Origin: Opitutia bacterium
GTDB taxonomy: Bacteria > Verrucomicrobiota > Verrucomicrobiia > Opitutales > Opitutaceae
Direction of reading: 5' to 3'
DNA length: 15,423 nt
Assembly: GCA_003157575.1 (NCBI GenBank)
Contig: PMKA01000501.1
Location: 1 to 15,423, forward strand
Below are positions 7,697 through 14,727 of this stretch, piece after piece. Made by a program: the position numbers and the translations under genes. The notes below the pieces were generated by a model, which worked only from the letters and a program-made list of their open reading frames with translations, was not told the origin of the DNA and searched no databases. Positions within the stretch are counted from its first letter, which is position 1. Every line of letters starts with the position of its first letter.

Positions 7697-8638
7697 TCAG
7701 CTCTGCAGCAATTCGGCCGCGAGCCCGTAGCGAAGGTTATGGAAGGAATGGCGGAATGAGCTGAATCCTCCGGCTTCAGCCACCGCCAGCACGGTCGCGA
7801 GCGCTGTCGGAAACACATCCGCCCGGGATGCGGGCAGACCGGGTATCTGCTGGCGCGCCGGCAGCGGAAGGCGCGCGGTCTCCTCAAGCAGGGCGCGAAG
7901 CGCACCCACGGGAATGATGGGACTTGTTTCGAGAAGAGGAAGACGGGATTCCTCCCCGATGATCGCACGGACGGTTGTGACCGTTCCGCCGGCGAACACC
8001 GCGGGCGAGCCGGCTGGAAGCGAGAAACGAAAGCTGCTCTTTTCGAAGGCGTCCCGGCATGCCTCGGCAACCCGGGCACGGTCGCGTTCGCTGAACGGCC
8101 CCTCCGGATGTTCGACGCAGCGCTCCGTCAGACGCACGCAGCCGAGCGGAAGACTGAGCGCTTGTTCCCCCCGCCGGCCCCTAAAAGCCAGGCATTCCAG
8201 GCTGCCGCCGCCGAGGTCGAAGACGTAGAAATCCTGCAGATCCGCGAGATGGGGATCGACCGTCAGGCCGCGGCCGATCAGGCCGGCCTCCTCGTCACCG
8301 GAGAGAATCCGGAGTTCGCATCCGGTGGACGCGATTATGCGCGCAGCGAATTCGGCTCCATTGGCCGCGTCGCGGACCGCGCTGGTTGCCACCAAGACCG
8401 TGCGCGCCGGGGAAAACGCGGCGGCGTCCTGCAAAAGCTCGCGGATCGCCGCCAGCCCGCGCTGCATCCCGTCGTCCGAGAGCCGGGGGTGGGCCTGGCC
8501 GATGCCGGCGCTGATCCGGGCGTCGATCGTGCGACCTGCCAGCAGGGCGACGCCGCCGGCGCCGTCGCTGCCTGCCACCAGCGATTTGATCGAATTGCTG
8601 CCGATGTCGATGACGGCGACCGGGAGAGAGTGGGCCAC
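7697..8638 (-). CDS. Ppx/GppA-family exopolyphosphatase / pppGpp phosphatase
   Basis: A protein of about 313 residues with the ASKHA (actin/Hsp70-like) phosphatase fold. Phosphate-1 loop VAVIDIGSNSIKSLVAG lies near the N-terminus. VATSAVRDAANG follows, then LRILSGDEEAGLIGRGL, phosphate-2 loop YVFDLGGGSLECLAF and FAGGTVTTVRAI. All are diagnostic of the Ppx/GppA family, which hydrolyses polyphosphate or the stringent-response nucleotide pppGpp. At about 310 residues it is the short, two-domain form without the C-terminal HD-like domain of E. coli Ppx/GppA. Substrate preference cannot be read from sequence. The frame stays open to TTG 8671; GTG 8638 is preferred because it sits just before the first conserved strand. 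It lies 50 bp after rsmI and is probably co-transcribed with it. Confidence 0.85.
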   Translation of the reverse strand: MAHSLPVAVIDIGSNSIKSLVAGSDGAGGVALLAGRTIDARISAGIGQAHPRLSDDGMQRGLAAIRELLQDAAAFSPARTVLVATSAVRDAANGAEFAARIIASTGCELRILSGDEEAGLIGRGLTVDPHLADLQDFYVFDLGGGSLECLAFRGRRGEQALSLPLGCVRLTERCVEHPEGPFSERDRARVAEACRDAFEKSSFRFSLPAGSPAVFAGGTVTTVRAIIGEESRLPLLETSPIIPVGALRALLEETARLPLPARQQIPGLPASRADVFPTALATVLAVAEAGGFSSFRHSFHNLRYGLAAELLQS

Positions 8639-8688
8639 GAATCCACAGAGCACACAGGGATCAGGCGGCAATCAAGCCTCCTCTGCCG

Positions 8689-9399
8689 TCAAAGCACGAA
8701 TCCGGCCGGCGCGACGATCACGACGAATTCACCCTTCAGGCTGGCGGATGACAGGCGCGTCCGGACGCCGTCAGCCGCTCCGACAAAAAATGTTTCGTGC
8801 AGCTTGGTCACCTCCTTGGCGACACAGAGAACACGTTCGGTGCCCAGCGTTGCGACGATCTCGTCGACGAATTTGTCGATGCGATGGCAGCTTTCGTAGA
8901 AGGCGAGGGTGTAGGGGAATTCGCGGTATTTTTCGAGGAAGGCGATCCGGGCCGCCGAGCGGGGCGGCAGAAAACCGGCGAAGAGAAATGCGTTGGTGGG
9001 GAGGCCGGACGCGCTGAGGACCGTGATGAGGGCGTTTGCGCCGGGGACCGGCACGACCGGCACGCCGCGGCTGCGGCATGCCCGGACGACGCGAAATCCG
9101 GGATCGCTCAAACCGGGGGTGCCCGCGTCGGTGACCACGGCGATCGATTTGCCCTCGGCAAGCATCGCGGTCAGGCGTTCCGCAGCCTCGATCTCGTTGT
9201 GCTCGTGATAGGCGGTCAATTCCCGATGCACTCCGATCCGGGCCAGCAGGGTTCCCGTTGTCCGGGTATCCTCACAGGCAACAACGTCGACCGCCCCCAG
9301 AAGAGCGCGTGCACGTTCCGTGAGGTCGGCCATGTTGCCGATGGGGGTCGCGACCACGTAAAGGTGGCCGGGCTGGGGCACGAGGGAACCGTTGTCCAT
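8689..9399 (-). CDS. rsmI: 16S rRNA (cytidine-1402-2'-O)-methyltransferase RsmI
   Basis: A 236-residue tetrapyrrole-methylase-fold enzyme that uses S-adenosylmethionine to 2'-O-methylate C1402 in the decoding centre of 16S rRNA. Family motifs are LYVVATPIGNMADLTERA at the N-terminus, then VACEDTRTTGTLL, VVTDAGTPGLSDPGFRVV, VPVPGANALITVLSASGLPT and FLFAGFLPPRS. A 'YESCHRI' segment replaces the more usual YESPHRI. The protein is shorter than the roughly 280-290 residues of E. coli RsmI and seems to lack the C-terminal extension, which is also seen in other short family members. ATG 9399 starts just before the first conserved strand. The terminator of the upstream lipoprotein gene ends about 40 bp before it, so rsmI should have its own promoter in that gap. 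Confidence 0.92.
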   Translation of the reverse strand: MDNGSLVPQPGHLYVVATPIGNMADLTERARALLGAVDVVACEDTRTTGTLLARIGVHRELTAYHEHNEIEAAERLTAMLAEGKSIAVVTDAGTPGLSDPGFRVVRACRSRGVPVVPVPGANALITVLSASGLPTNAFLFAGFLPPRSAARIAFLEKYREFPYTLAFYESCHRIDKFVDEIVATLGTERVLCVAKEVTKLHETFFVGAADGVRTRLSSASLKGEFVVIVAPAGFVL

Positions 9400-9439
9400 G
9401 GCTCAGTGGAGGAAGCCACCAGGGCCGGTCCAAGGCCAC

Positions 9440-9468
9440 AAAAAAAGATCCGGTGGAGCAGCCGGATC
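9440..9468 (-). terminator. Rho-independent terminator after the small lipoprotein gene
   Basis: On the minus strand GATCCGG (9468-9462), an eight-base loop and CCGGATC (9453-9447) form a perfect seven-pair stem, followed by seven T (9446-9440). It lies 25 bp after the lipoprotein stop and before the rsmI start, so it separates the two transcription units. Confidence 0.8.
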
Positions 9469-9493
9469 CTTGCACGACGCGCTATCGGAAGCG

Positions 9494-9652
9494 TCAGTTG
9501 TTGCCCGTCATTCCCGGGATCTGTCCCTCCCAATCAGCAGGCCGGTTCCATGGGATGGTCGAGTCCGACCTCGGCGCCACGCAGCCGGCAAAGAGCGATC
9601 CGAGGGCCAGGGCGAGCAGGGCGAGAAGAAGCGATTTCTTGGCGGCTTTCAT
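9494..9652 (-). CDS. Small lipoprotein (52 residues)
   Basis: A compact gene with a clear lipoprotein signal: positively charged start MKAAKKS, a hydrophobic core of Leu/Ala, and the lipobox LFAGC with the lipidated Cys at residue 24. The mature part is only 29 residues, VAPRSDSTIPWNRPADWEGQ followed by IPGMTGNN, with no domain I can name. The Trp/Pro-rich 'IPWNRPADWEGQIPGM' looks like a conserved motif of small verrucomicrobial envelope lipoproteins, but that is from memory and not certain. ATG 9652 has no Shine-Dalgarno; a pyrimidine-rich stretch precedes it. It is transcribed alone: its own terminator follows and the broken DUF1015 gene ends 102 bp upstream. It is too short to be detected by many gene callers. 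Confidence 0.75.
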   Translation of the reverse strand: MKAAKKSLLLALLALALGSLFAGCVAPRSDSTIPWNRPADWEGQIPGMTGNN

Positions 9653-9696
9653 GAGCGGAGTTTAGGAGATGGGGAAAACAATGTGCAACAAGTTAT

Positions 9697-9706
9697 GTTG
9701 GCCAAC
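9697..9706. promoter_or_regulatory. Perfect 10-bp palindrome upstream of the lipoprotein gene
   Basis: GTTGGCCAAC lies 45-54 bp upstream of the lipoprotein ATG, within a comparatively AT-rich stretch (9660-9720) that stands out from the GC-rich surroundings. It could be an operator in that promoter region. No specific regulator can be named. Confidence 0.2.
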
Positions 9707-9754
9707 TGGCGGACATTACTATGACGCCCGCCGGGGGCTCCGGTTCCACCGCTG

Positions 9755-10971
9755 CTAAAACGTGTGCGTGAACAGGCCTGAACGCAGCTTCGGTTCGAAC
9801 CAGGTGCTCTTCGGCGGCATGATCTGGCCGGCATCGGCGATGTCCATTACCTGACTGACCGTCACGGGAAACAGTGAGAAGCCCACGCCGCCACGGGCGT
9901 CGACGCGCTTGACCAGCTCGCCCGGGCCGCGAATTCCGCCGACGAAGTCGATGCGCTTGCTCGTGCGCGGATCGTCGACACCAAGAATAGGCGCCAGCAG
10001 CCGGTTCTGGAGCGCGCTGACATCGAGTCGCCCGACCGGGTCGGCCTTCGGGTCAGCCGGGCAGCGCAGACCATACCATTTGCCGCCGACATACATGCTC
10101 AGGCGGCCGGTGGCGTTCGGCGCCGGCGGCGCATCTTCTTCCAGGTCAAAAACGGCGCGCACCCGGCTCAGGAACTCCGCCGGCGGGTGGCCGTTGAGGT
10201 CAAAGGTGATGCGGTTGTAGGGCAAAATCTTGAGTTCACTGGCCGGGAAGACGACGCAGAGGAACCAATTGTAATCCTCGGTCCCGTTGTGCTGTGGATT
10301 GCGCTCGCGGCGAAGCCGGGCCACGCGCGCCGCGCTCGCTGCTCGATGGTGGCCGTCGGCGATATAAAGGTGCGGTACGCCGCCGAACGCCGCGAGCCAC
10401 TCCCCCCCTCCGGGGATGCGCCAGGCAGTATGGCGGATACCGTCGGGCGCGGTGAGATCGTACAGCGGCTTTTCCCTGGTCTTCGCGTCGACCAACGCGG
10501 TCACGGCCGCCTCGTCGCGGTAGGTCAGAAAAACCGGGCCGGTGTCGGCGCTGAGCGTGTTGATCAGCCGCGTGCGATCGTCCTCCTTGTCCCGGCGCGT
10601 CTTTTCGCTGCTTCTTGATGAGGCCGGCGTCATAATCTTCGACATTGCAGACGGCCACCAGCCCGCGCTGGCAGATGCGCGCCCATCTGTTGCTGGTAGA
10701 CATAGATGCAGGGTTCGGGTTCGCGCACGAGGACGCCGTCGCGCTGCAGCTGGAAGAAATTTTCCCTCGCCTTCGTGTAAACCGCGCCACTGTAGGGATC
10801 GGTGCCCGGCGGCAGGTCGATTTCCGCCCGGTCGACGTGGAGCAGGCTGTGGGGGCGGCCGGCGGCGAGCGCGGCAGCCTCGGCGGCGTCGACCACATCA
10901 TAAGGCACGCACGCCACTTCGGCGGCATGTTCGGGAACCGGGACCAGCCCTCGGAAAGCGCGGATACGCAT
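9755..10971 (-). pseudogene. DUF1015 family protein gene, disrupted by two single-base insertions
   Basis: The gene would encode about 404 residues of the DUF1015 family, a conserved protein of unknown function that often neighbours serine-biosynthesis genes. The N-terminal part (MRIRAFRGLVPVPEHAAEVA to YVYQQQMGAHL) reads from ATG 10971. The middle (QRGLVAVCNVEDYDAGLIKK) is in a second frame and the rest (EKTRRDKEDDRTRLINTLSA to the TAG at 9755) is in a third. Removing one C at 10670-10671 and one G at 10608 restores a continuous family-like sequence. Downstream landmarks such as LYIADGHHRAASAARVARLR are intact. Either the gene is recently inactivated or the sequence carries two indel errors. 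The conserved quality of all three parts favours an error or a very recent event. GTG 10983 is an alternative start. Confidence 0.85.
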
Positions 10972-11036
10972 GTCACCCGACACTCAGCAGGGGCGGGGAA
11001 TGCGCGTCAAGCCGCCTTCAGAGGCATCGCCCGCAG

Positions 11037-11073
11037 AAAAACAGAAACCCTCCGGGGAACCGGAGGGTTCTGT
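11037..11073 (-). terminator. Strong rho-independent terminator of the rpmJ-rpmE2 operon
   Basis: On the minus strand ACAGAACCCTCCGG (11073-11060), a four-base TTCC loop and CCGGAGGGTTTCTGT (11055-11041) form a long stem with one bulged base, followed by a T-run at 11041-11037. It lies 21 bp after the rpmE2 stop and also shields the downstream DUF1015 gene. Confidence 0.88.
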
Positions 11074-11094
11074 GCAAAGGAATTCCGACGACGT

Positions 11095-11355
11095 TCAGCT
11101 GACCGTCTTCTTGGTGCCGCGCTTGAACTTCGAGGTAAACTTCTCGACGCGGCCCGCCGTGTCCACCATGCGCTTCTCGCCCGTGTAGGCGGGATGGGAG
11201 TCCATCGTCACGTCGCGCAGAACGATGAAATACTCGACTCCGTCGATGGACTCCTTTCGGGCCGATTTGAGCGTCGATTTGGTCAGGAAACGCTTCCCCG
11301 TCGAGACGTCGAGGAAGCAGACATTGTTGAGTGCAGGATGGCCTTCAGTTTTCAC
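11095..11355 (-). CDS. rpmE2: 50S ribosomal protein L31, type B (zinc-free)
   Basis: An 86-residue ribosomal protein that contributes to a bridge between the large and small subunits. It matches type B L31: KTEGHPALNNVCFLDVSTGK, then FLTKSTLKS, YFIVLRDVTMDSHPAYTGEK and VEKFTSKFKRG at the basic C-terminus. It has a single cysteine instead of the CxxC pairs that bind zinc in type A L31. The start is GTG 11355, directly before KTEGHP; the frame upstream overlaps rpmJ in a non-ribosomal reading and was not used. No Shine-Dalgarno was seen. It is 20 bp after rpmJ, and a terminator follows. Confidence 0.93.
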   Translation of the reverse strand: MKTEGHPALNNVCFLDVSTGKRFLTKSTLKSARKESIDGVEYFIVLRDVTMDSHPAYTGEKRMVDTAGRVEKFTSKFKRGTKKTVS

Positions 11356-11375
11356 GGGAAGAGATTTTGCGCGGA

Positions 11376-11501
11376 TCAACCCTGGCGGGCCTTGTAACGC
11401 GGATCGGTCTTGTTGATGACGTACACCTTGCCGTGCCGGCGGACGACCTGGCAGTCGGGGTGACGCTTCTTGGCTGATTTGAGTGAGGAAACAACCTTCA
11501 T
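11376..11501 (-). CDS. rpmJ: 50S ribosomal protein L36, type B (zinc-free)
   Basis: A 41-residue ribosomal protein read from ATG 11501 to TGA 11376: [41 protein letters not shown]. The '[31 protein letters not shown]' pattern is that of type B L36 (YkgO-like). It has only one cysteine and lacks the C-x2-C...H zinc ribbon of type A. It is the first gene of the rpmJ-rpmE2 pair. In enterobacteria the equivalent zinc-free pair is switched on by Zur under zinc shortage. No Zur-like AT-rich palindrome is visible upstream here, so constitutive expression is more likely. The ATG is not preceded by a Shine-Dalgarno. Confidence 0.95.
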   Translation of the reverse strand: MKVVSSLKSAKKRHPDCQVVRRHGKVYVINKTDPRYKARQG

Positions 11502-11509
11502 AAGGGGTG

Positions 11510-11541
11510 ACTAAGTGACCGGGCGTCTCGGGGCCTGTCAA
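11510..11541 (-). promoter_or_regulatory. Candidate promoter of rpmJ-rpmE2
   Basis: A perfect TTGACA -35 hexamer reads on the minus strand at 11541-11536. The -10 is poor: TCACTT at the ideal 17-bp spacing, or CTTAGT (11515-11510) at 20 bp. Either would put the transcription start only a few bases before the rpmJ ATG at 11501. Confidence 0.4.
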
Positions 11542-11556
11542 ACCATTTGTAAGGAT

Positions 11557-11581
11557 GCCGTCGGATCGCAGGTCCGACAGC
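11557..11581 (-). terminator. Possible weak terminator after yqgE
   Basis: On the minus strand GCTGTCGGA, a seven-base loop and TCCGACGGC can form a nine-pair stem with one G-T wobble. It begins four bases after the yqgE stop. The tail (ATCCTTACAAATGG) is only mildly T-rich, so termination would be weak. Confidence 0.35.
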
Positions 11582-11584
11582 GTC

Positions 11585-12142
11585 CTAGTTGACCTCCGGG
11601 TCGTCCGGTTCGCCGGCCAAAAGCTTCCACTCCAGGCTCAGGCCTCCGAGGATCGCCCGCCAAAGCCCATGCCCGTCCCCGCGGTTCACCAGCTCCGCAT
11701 TGGCGGGAGTGACGACCCAGGTGTGGTGCTCCAGCTCGTCTTCCAGCTGACCCTTCATCCAGCCCGAATAGCCGAGGAACGCACGCAGCCGGACTCCTTT
11801 CTCGTTCAGCAGTTCCTCGGCTCTCTTCACATCGATCCCGAAGTAAAGTCTGAAACCGTTGACGAGCGGATCGGCCTGCCAGGCTGCGAGGATGAGATGC
11901 TCGGTCTGGACGGGGCCTCCCTGGTAGACCGGCACGCCTGCCAGGCGGCCGGCGGCAAACTCGGCGTTGAGATCGCCCAGTTTCTTTCGCATCGGCCGGT
12001 TGAGCACGAGGCCCATCGCGCCATCCTCGCCGTGCGCCGAGAGCAGCACAACGGTGCGGCGGAAATTCGGATCCCGCATGCCGGGATGGGCCAGCAGAAG
12101 CGAGCCGGCCATGCTCAAAGCCGTTTTGCCCCGTTCATGCAT
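11585..12142 (-). CDS. YqgE/AlgH (DUF179) family protein
   Basis: A 185-residue member of the YqgE/AlgH family, compact cytoplasmic proteins of unclear biochemical role, sometimes linked to alginate regulation in Pseudomonas. The N-terminal SMAGSLLLAHPGMRDPNFRR leads into TVVLLSAHGEDGAMGLVLNR, matching the family's 'SLL-A-P-M-DP-F--SV-L---H-EdGA-G-V-N-P'. VYQGGPVQTEHLIL, LRAFLGYSGWMKGQLEDEL and a C-terminal LWRAILGGLSLEW also fit. The start is ATG 12142; the Met at residue 11 is an alternative closer to the conserved core. No Shine-Dalgarno was seen. It lies 88 bp downstream of the dCMP deaminase and may be co-transcribed, although a TTGACG at 12176-12171 (minus) could be the -35 of its own promoter. 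Confidence 0.88.
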   Translation of the reverse strand: MHERGKTALSMAGSLLLAHPGMRDPNFRRTVVLLSAHGEDGAMGLVLNRPMRKKLGDLNAEFAAGRLAGVPVYQGGPVQTEHLILAAWQADPLVNGFRLYFGIDVKRAEELLNEKGVRLRAFLGYSGWMKGQLEDELEHHTWVVTPANAELVNRGDGHGLWRAILGGLSLEWKLLAGEPDDPEVN

Positions 12143-12230
12143 GATGAAAATGTTGCCGGAAGACAGCCGACGTCAAACCCATAGCGGCGAGTCTGGCGGG
12201 CGGATTCGCCTATTCGACGGTCGCGCCCCG

Positions 12231-12704
12231 CTAGAGCTTTGTCACCTTCACCCCCGCATCCCCGAGAATCTGGGCCACCAGCGGATCGTTGCTGTAGTCC
12301 TCATGGTACCTGATCTCGGCGATGCCGGCGGCCGCCAGGATCTTTGCGCAATTGATGCAGGGGTAGTGGGTCACATAGGCGATGCAGCCTTCCACGCTGC
12401 TGCCGCGCCTGGCGGCGTCCGCCAGCGCATTCTGCTCCGCGTGCACCGTTGCCTGCTCATGCCCGTCGCGCACCCGCGATGTATGCGGGGTGCCCGGCAG
12501 AAAGCCGTTGTAGCCCGCCGTGACGATCCGGTTCTTTCGGTCGCCGCCGGTCACCACCACGCAGCCGACGTGCAACCGCTCGCAGTTGGAGCGGGAGGCG
12601 ATCAACGCTGCGGTCGCCATGAAGTATTCATCCCATGACGGACGGTGCGGAAAGGCCGCCGTGGCCTGAATGACAAGATCGACGGGATCAGACGCTGGAT
12701 TCAT
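12231..12704 (-). CDS. dCMP deaminase (ComEB-like cytidine/deoxycytidylate deaminase)
   Basis: A 157-residue zinc-dependent deaminase. The catalytic zinc site is complete: VHAEQNALADAA supplies His and the proton-shuttling Glu at about residues 88 and 90, and HYPCINCAKIL supplies the two zinc cysteines at about 116 and 119. Other dCMP-deaminase features are SWDEYFMATAALIASRSNC near the start, HVGCVVV and ITAGYNGF-like VTAGYNGFLPGTPH. The enzyme converts dCMP to dUMP, feeding thymidylate synthesis. The frame is open back to 12785, but the family N-terminus begins at ATG 12704. A TTTAGT (-10-like) ends seven bases before this ATG, so the mRNA may be leaderless. It is transcribed divergently from ilvB. 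Confidence 0.88.
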   Translation of the reverse strand: MNPASDPVDLVIQATAAFPHRPSWDEYFMATAALIASRSNCERLHVGCVVVTGGDRKNRIVTAGYNGFLPGTPHTSRVRDGHEQATVHAEQNALADAARRGSSVEGCIAYVTHYPCINCAKILAAAGIAEIRYHEDYSNDPLVAQILGDAGVKVTKL

Positions 12705-12757
12705 GCGGGGAACTAAACGGACCCCGGCGGCCAAGACGAGCCGGATCGCGTCCCCGG

Positions 12758-12810
12758 CCATGGACGCAGCAGGCCTGCGCCCCAACGGAAAGATCGCCGG
12801 ACGTCCATGG
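12758..12810. repeat. Inverted repeat in the dCMP deaminase-ilvB divergent region
   Basis: CCATGGACG (12758-12766) and its exact reverse complement CGTCCATGG (12802-12810) are separated by 35 bp. The spacer contains a perfect palindrome GCAGGCCTGC (12769-12778). The arms sit midway between the two divergent start codons (12704 and 12927). This 222-bp gap holds no plausible gene. The repeat could bind a regulator or be chance in GC-rich DNA. Confidence 0.3.
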
Positions 12811-12871
12811 GCGCCCGGTGGTGGCGGCGCTCCCGACGGCGTCCGCAGGCGCCTATACCCGAAAACCGTGC

Positions 12872-12901
12872 TTGCCAGTCTGGAAAGCGCTCGTCTTTAG
12901 T
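12872..12901 (+). promoter_or_regulatory. Candidate sigma-70-type promoter of ilvB
   Basis: TTGCCA (12872-12877, five of six matches to the -35 consensus) and TTTAGT (12896-12901, four of six to the -10) have an 18-bp spacer. The predicted start is near 12908, giving a leader of about 19 bases. That leaves no room for a peptide-type attenuator or T-box. Confidence 0.4.
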
Positions 12902-12926
12902 GACTGCCCTTTTTCCGACTCCTCCC

Positions 12927-14705
12927 ATGAAAAAACCGTCCACGCCGACCACACAACCCACGACACCGACCGGCCCTGAGATCAAAGGCGCGGACGCGGT
13001 CGTCGAGTGTCTTGTTCGCGAGGGCGTCGACGTGATTTTCGCCTATCCCGGCGGCAGTTCGCTGGAGCTGCACCAGTCGTTTGCGCGTGCCAAAAAAAAG
13101 GTGCGCGTTGTCCTGCCGCGCCACGAGCAGGGCGGGGGATTTGCAGCCAACGGCTACGCGCGCGCCACCGGGCGGGTGGGCGTGTGCATGGCGACGAGCG
13201 GTCCGGGCGCGACCAATCTGGTTTCTGCGATTGCCGACGCCTACATGGATTCCATCCCCATGGTGGCGATCACGGGGCAGGTTTATTCCAAGTACATCGG
13301 CAAGATGGCATTCCAGGAGACGGACTTCTTCGGCCTGACCCTCCCGATCGTGAAGCACAGCTACCTGGTCCTCGACGTGCACGATCTGCCGCGGGTGTTC
13401 AAGGAGGCTTTTCATCTTGCCGCGAGCGGCCGTCCCGGACCGGTGGTCATCGACATTCCGAAGGACGTCCAGCAGGCGAAGTTCACGCCGGTCTATCCGG
13501 CGGCCGTGGAGTTCCGCAGCATATACGCCACCGCGATCGCGCACGCCAGCGATGCGCAGCTGAACCAGGTCATCCAGATGATCGGCGAGGCGCGGCGACC
13601 GATGCTTTATGTCGGCGGCGGCGTCATCTCCGCCGGAGCCCATGAGGAGTTGCTGGCCTTTGTGGAGCGCACGAACATCCCCGTGGCCACAACGCTCATG
13701 GGGCTCGGTGCGTTTCCCGAGAGTCATCCGCTCTCGATGAAATGGTTCGGCATGCACGGCTCGGCCTACGGGAATTGGGCGGTGGACCAGAGCGACCTGC
13801 TGCTCGTGCTCGGCGCGCGTTTTGACGACCGCGTCACCGGGGACGTCAACAAGTTCGCGCCCCACGCAAAGATCGTTCACATCGACATCGACGCCTCCGA
13901 GCACAACAAGAACAAGCGCGTCCAGTTCACGATCTGTTCCGATCTCAAGCACGCCCTGGGCCGCCTGAACGAGCTGCTTGCGGCCGGAAAATTCTCAGCG
14001 CCCGACACGAAGGCGTGGCACGATCAGGTCATGGAGTGGAAGCGCGACAATCCGTTCCGCTACGACCACAGCCGCCACATCCAGCCGCAGGAGGCCGTGC
14101 ACGTCCTTTACGAGCTGACGAAAGGCGATGCCATCATCGTGACCGGCGTGGGACAGCACCAGATGTGGTCCGCCCAGCATTACAACTTCGAGCGGCCGCG
14201 TCATTTCATCAGTTCGCTGGGGCTCGGAGCGATGGGCTTCGGCTTCCCAGCGGCCCTGGGCGTCAAGGTGGCATGCCCGGACCGGCAGGTGGTCGACATC
14301 GACGGCGACGGCTCGTTTTTGATGAACGTCCAGGAGCTGGCCACCGCGCATATCGAGAAGATCGGTGCGAAGGCGATGATCCTGAACAACCAGCACCTCG
14401 GGATGGTCGTGCAGTGGGAGGACCGCTTCTACGATTCCGTGCGCGGCAACACGATTCTCGGCGACGTGAACAACATCGGCAGCCCTGACAACCCGGACGC
14501 GCTCTATCCGGATTTTGTGAAGATCGCCGCGGGTTTCGGGGTGAAGGGCCGGCGCGTGATCAAGAAAGGCGAACTGCGCGCGGCCATCCAGGAGATGCTC
14601 GACTACGACGGACCCTATGTGCTCGACGTGGTCGTGCCCTATACGGAGCACGTGCTGCCGATGATCCCGGCCGGGCGGTCGGTCAAGGAGATGATCCTCA
14701 AGTGA
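12927..14705 (+). CDS. ilvB: Acetolactate synthase, large (catalytic) subunit
   Basis: A 592-residue thiamine-diphosphate enzyme that condenses pyruvate with pyruvate or 2-oxobutyrate, the first common step of valine, leucine and isoleucine synthesis. The three domains are complete. The N-terminal PYR domain has [15 protein letters not shown] and [20 protein letters not shown] with the cofactor-activating Glu at about 67. The central domain has [20 protein letters not shown]. The C-terminal PP domain has [17 protein letters not shown] (GDG at about 460) and [16 protein letters not shown]. The end, [10 protein letters not shown], is typical of biosynthetic AHAS. ATG 12927 follows a Pro/Thr-rich lead of about 20 residues; no Shine-Dalgarno was seen. 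No ilvN regulatory-subunit gene follows: the next gene is convergent and only 16 bp away. The segment [15 protein letters not shown] differs from the common GQVPxxxIGTDAFQE. Confidence 0.95.
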   Translation: MKKPSTPTTQPTTPTGPEIKGADAVVECLVREGVDVIFAYPGGSSLELHQSFARAKKKVRVVLPRHEQGGGFAANGYARATGRVGVCMATSGPGATNLVSAIADAYMDSIPMVAITGQVYSKYIGKMAFQETDFFGLTLPIVKHSYLVLDVHDLPRVFKEAFHLAASGRPGPVVIDIPKDVQQAKFTPVYPAAVEFRSIYATAIAHASDAQLNQVIQMIGEARRPMLYVGGGVISAGAHEELLAFVERTNIPVATTLMGLGAFPESHPLSMKWFGMHGSAYGNWAVDQSDLLLVLGARFDDRVTGDVNKFAPHAKIVHIDIDASEHNKNKRVQFTICSDLKHALGRLNELLAAGKFSAPDTKAWHDQVMEWKRDNPFRYDHSRHIQPQEAVHVLYELTKGDAIIVTGVGQHQMWSAQHYNFERPRHFISSLGLGAMGFGFPAALGVKVACPDRQVVDIDGDGSFLMNVQELATAHIEKIGAKAMILNNQHLGMVVQWEDRFYDSVRGNTILGDVNNIGSPDNPDALYPDFVKIAAGFGVKGRRVIKKGELRAAIQEMLDYDGPYVLDVVVPYTEHVLPMIPAGRSVKEMILK

Positions 14706-14727
14706 CGCCGGGTCCGCAGCGTCATTT
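14700..14727. terminator. Hairpin spanning both stop codons of convergent ilvB and cyclase genes
   Basis: AAGTGACGC (14700-14708) and GCGTCATTT (14719-14727) can pair over nine positions (one G-T) around a ten-base loop. The stem contains the TGA of ilvB and the stop of the cyclase on the other strand. Short T and A runs at the stem ends make a two-way terminator possible, but there is no long U-tract. Confidence 0.4.

Noticed and set aside
6625..8079. 484-residue minus-strand open frame across the RluD-like gene
   Set aside because: Antisense to a gene with the full pseudouridine synthase signature and crossing into the phosphatase gene; composition is that of a shadow frame.
10600..10680. 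Programmed frameshifting in DUF1015
   Set aside because: Two shifts without slippery heptamers or a downstream structure, in a family not known for recoding. Simple insertions explain the data.
12670..12900. 76-residue plus-strand frame in the deaminase-ilvB gap
   Set aside because: No motif and basic, Gly/Pro/Arg-rich composition. It overlaps the likely ilvB promoter and the 5' end of the deaminase.
13092..13099. Run of eight A inside ilvB as a slippage site
   Set aside because: It encodes Lys codons in a continuous frame and no alternative frame product is sensible; slippage would only truncate the enzyme.
12897..13952. 351-residue minus-strand open frame opposite ilvB
   Set aside because: Valine/Asp/Arg/His-rich mirror of the ilvB codons, with no domain. 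A GC-skewed codon pattern explains it.
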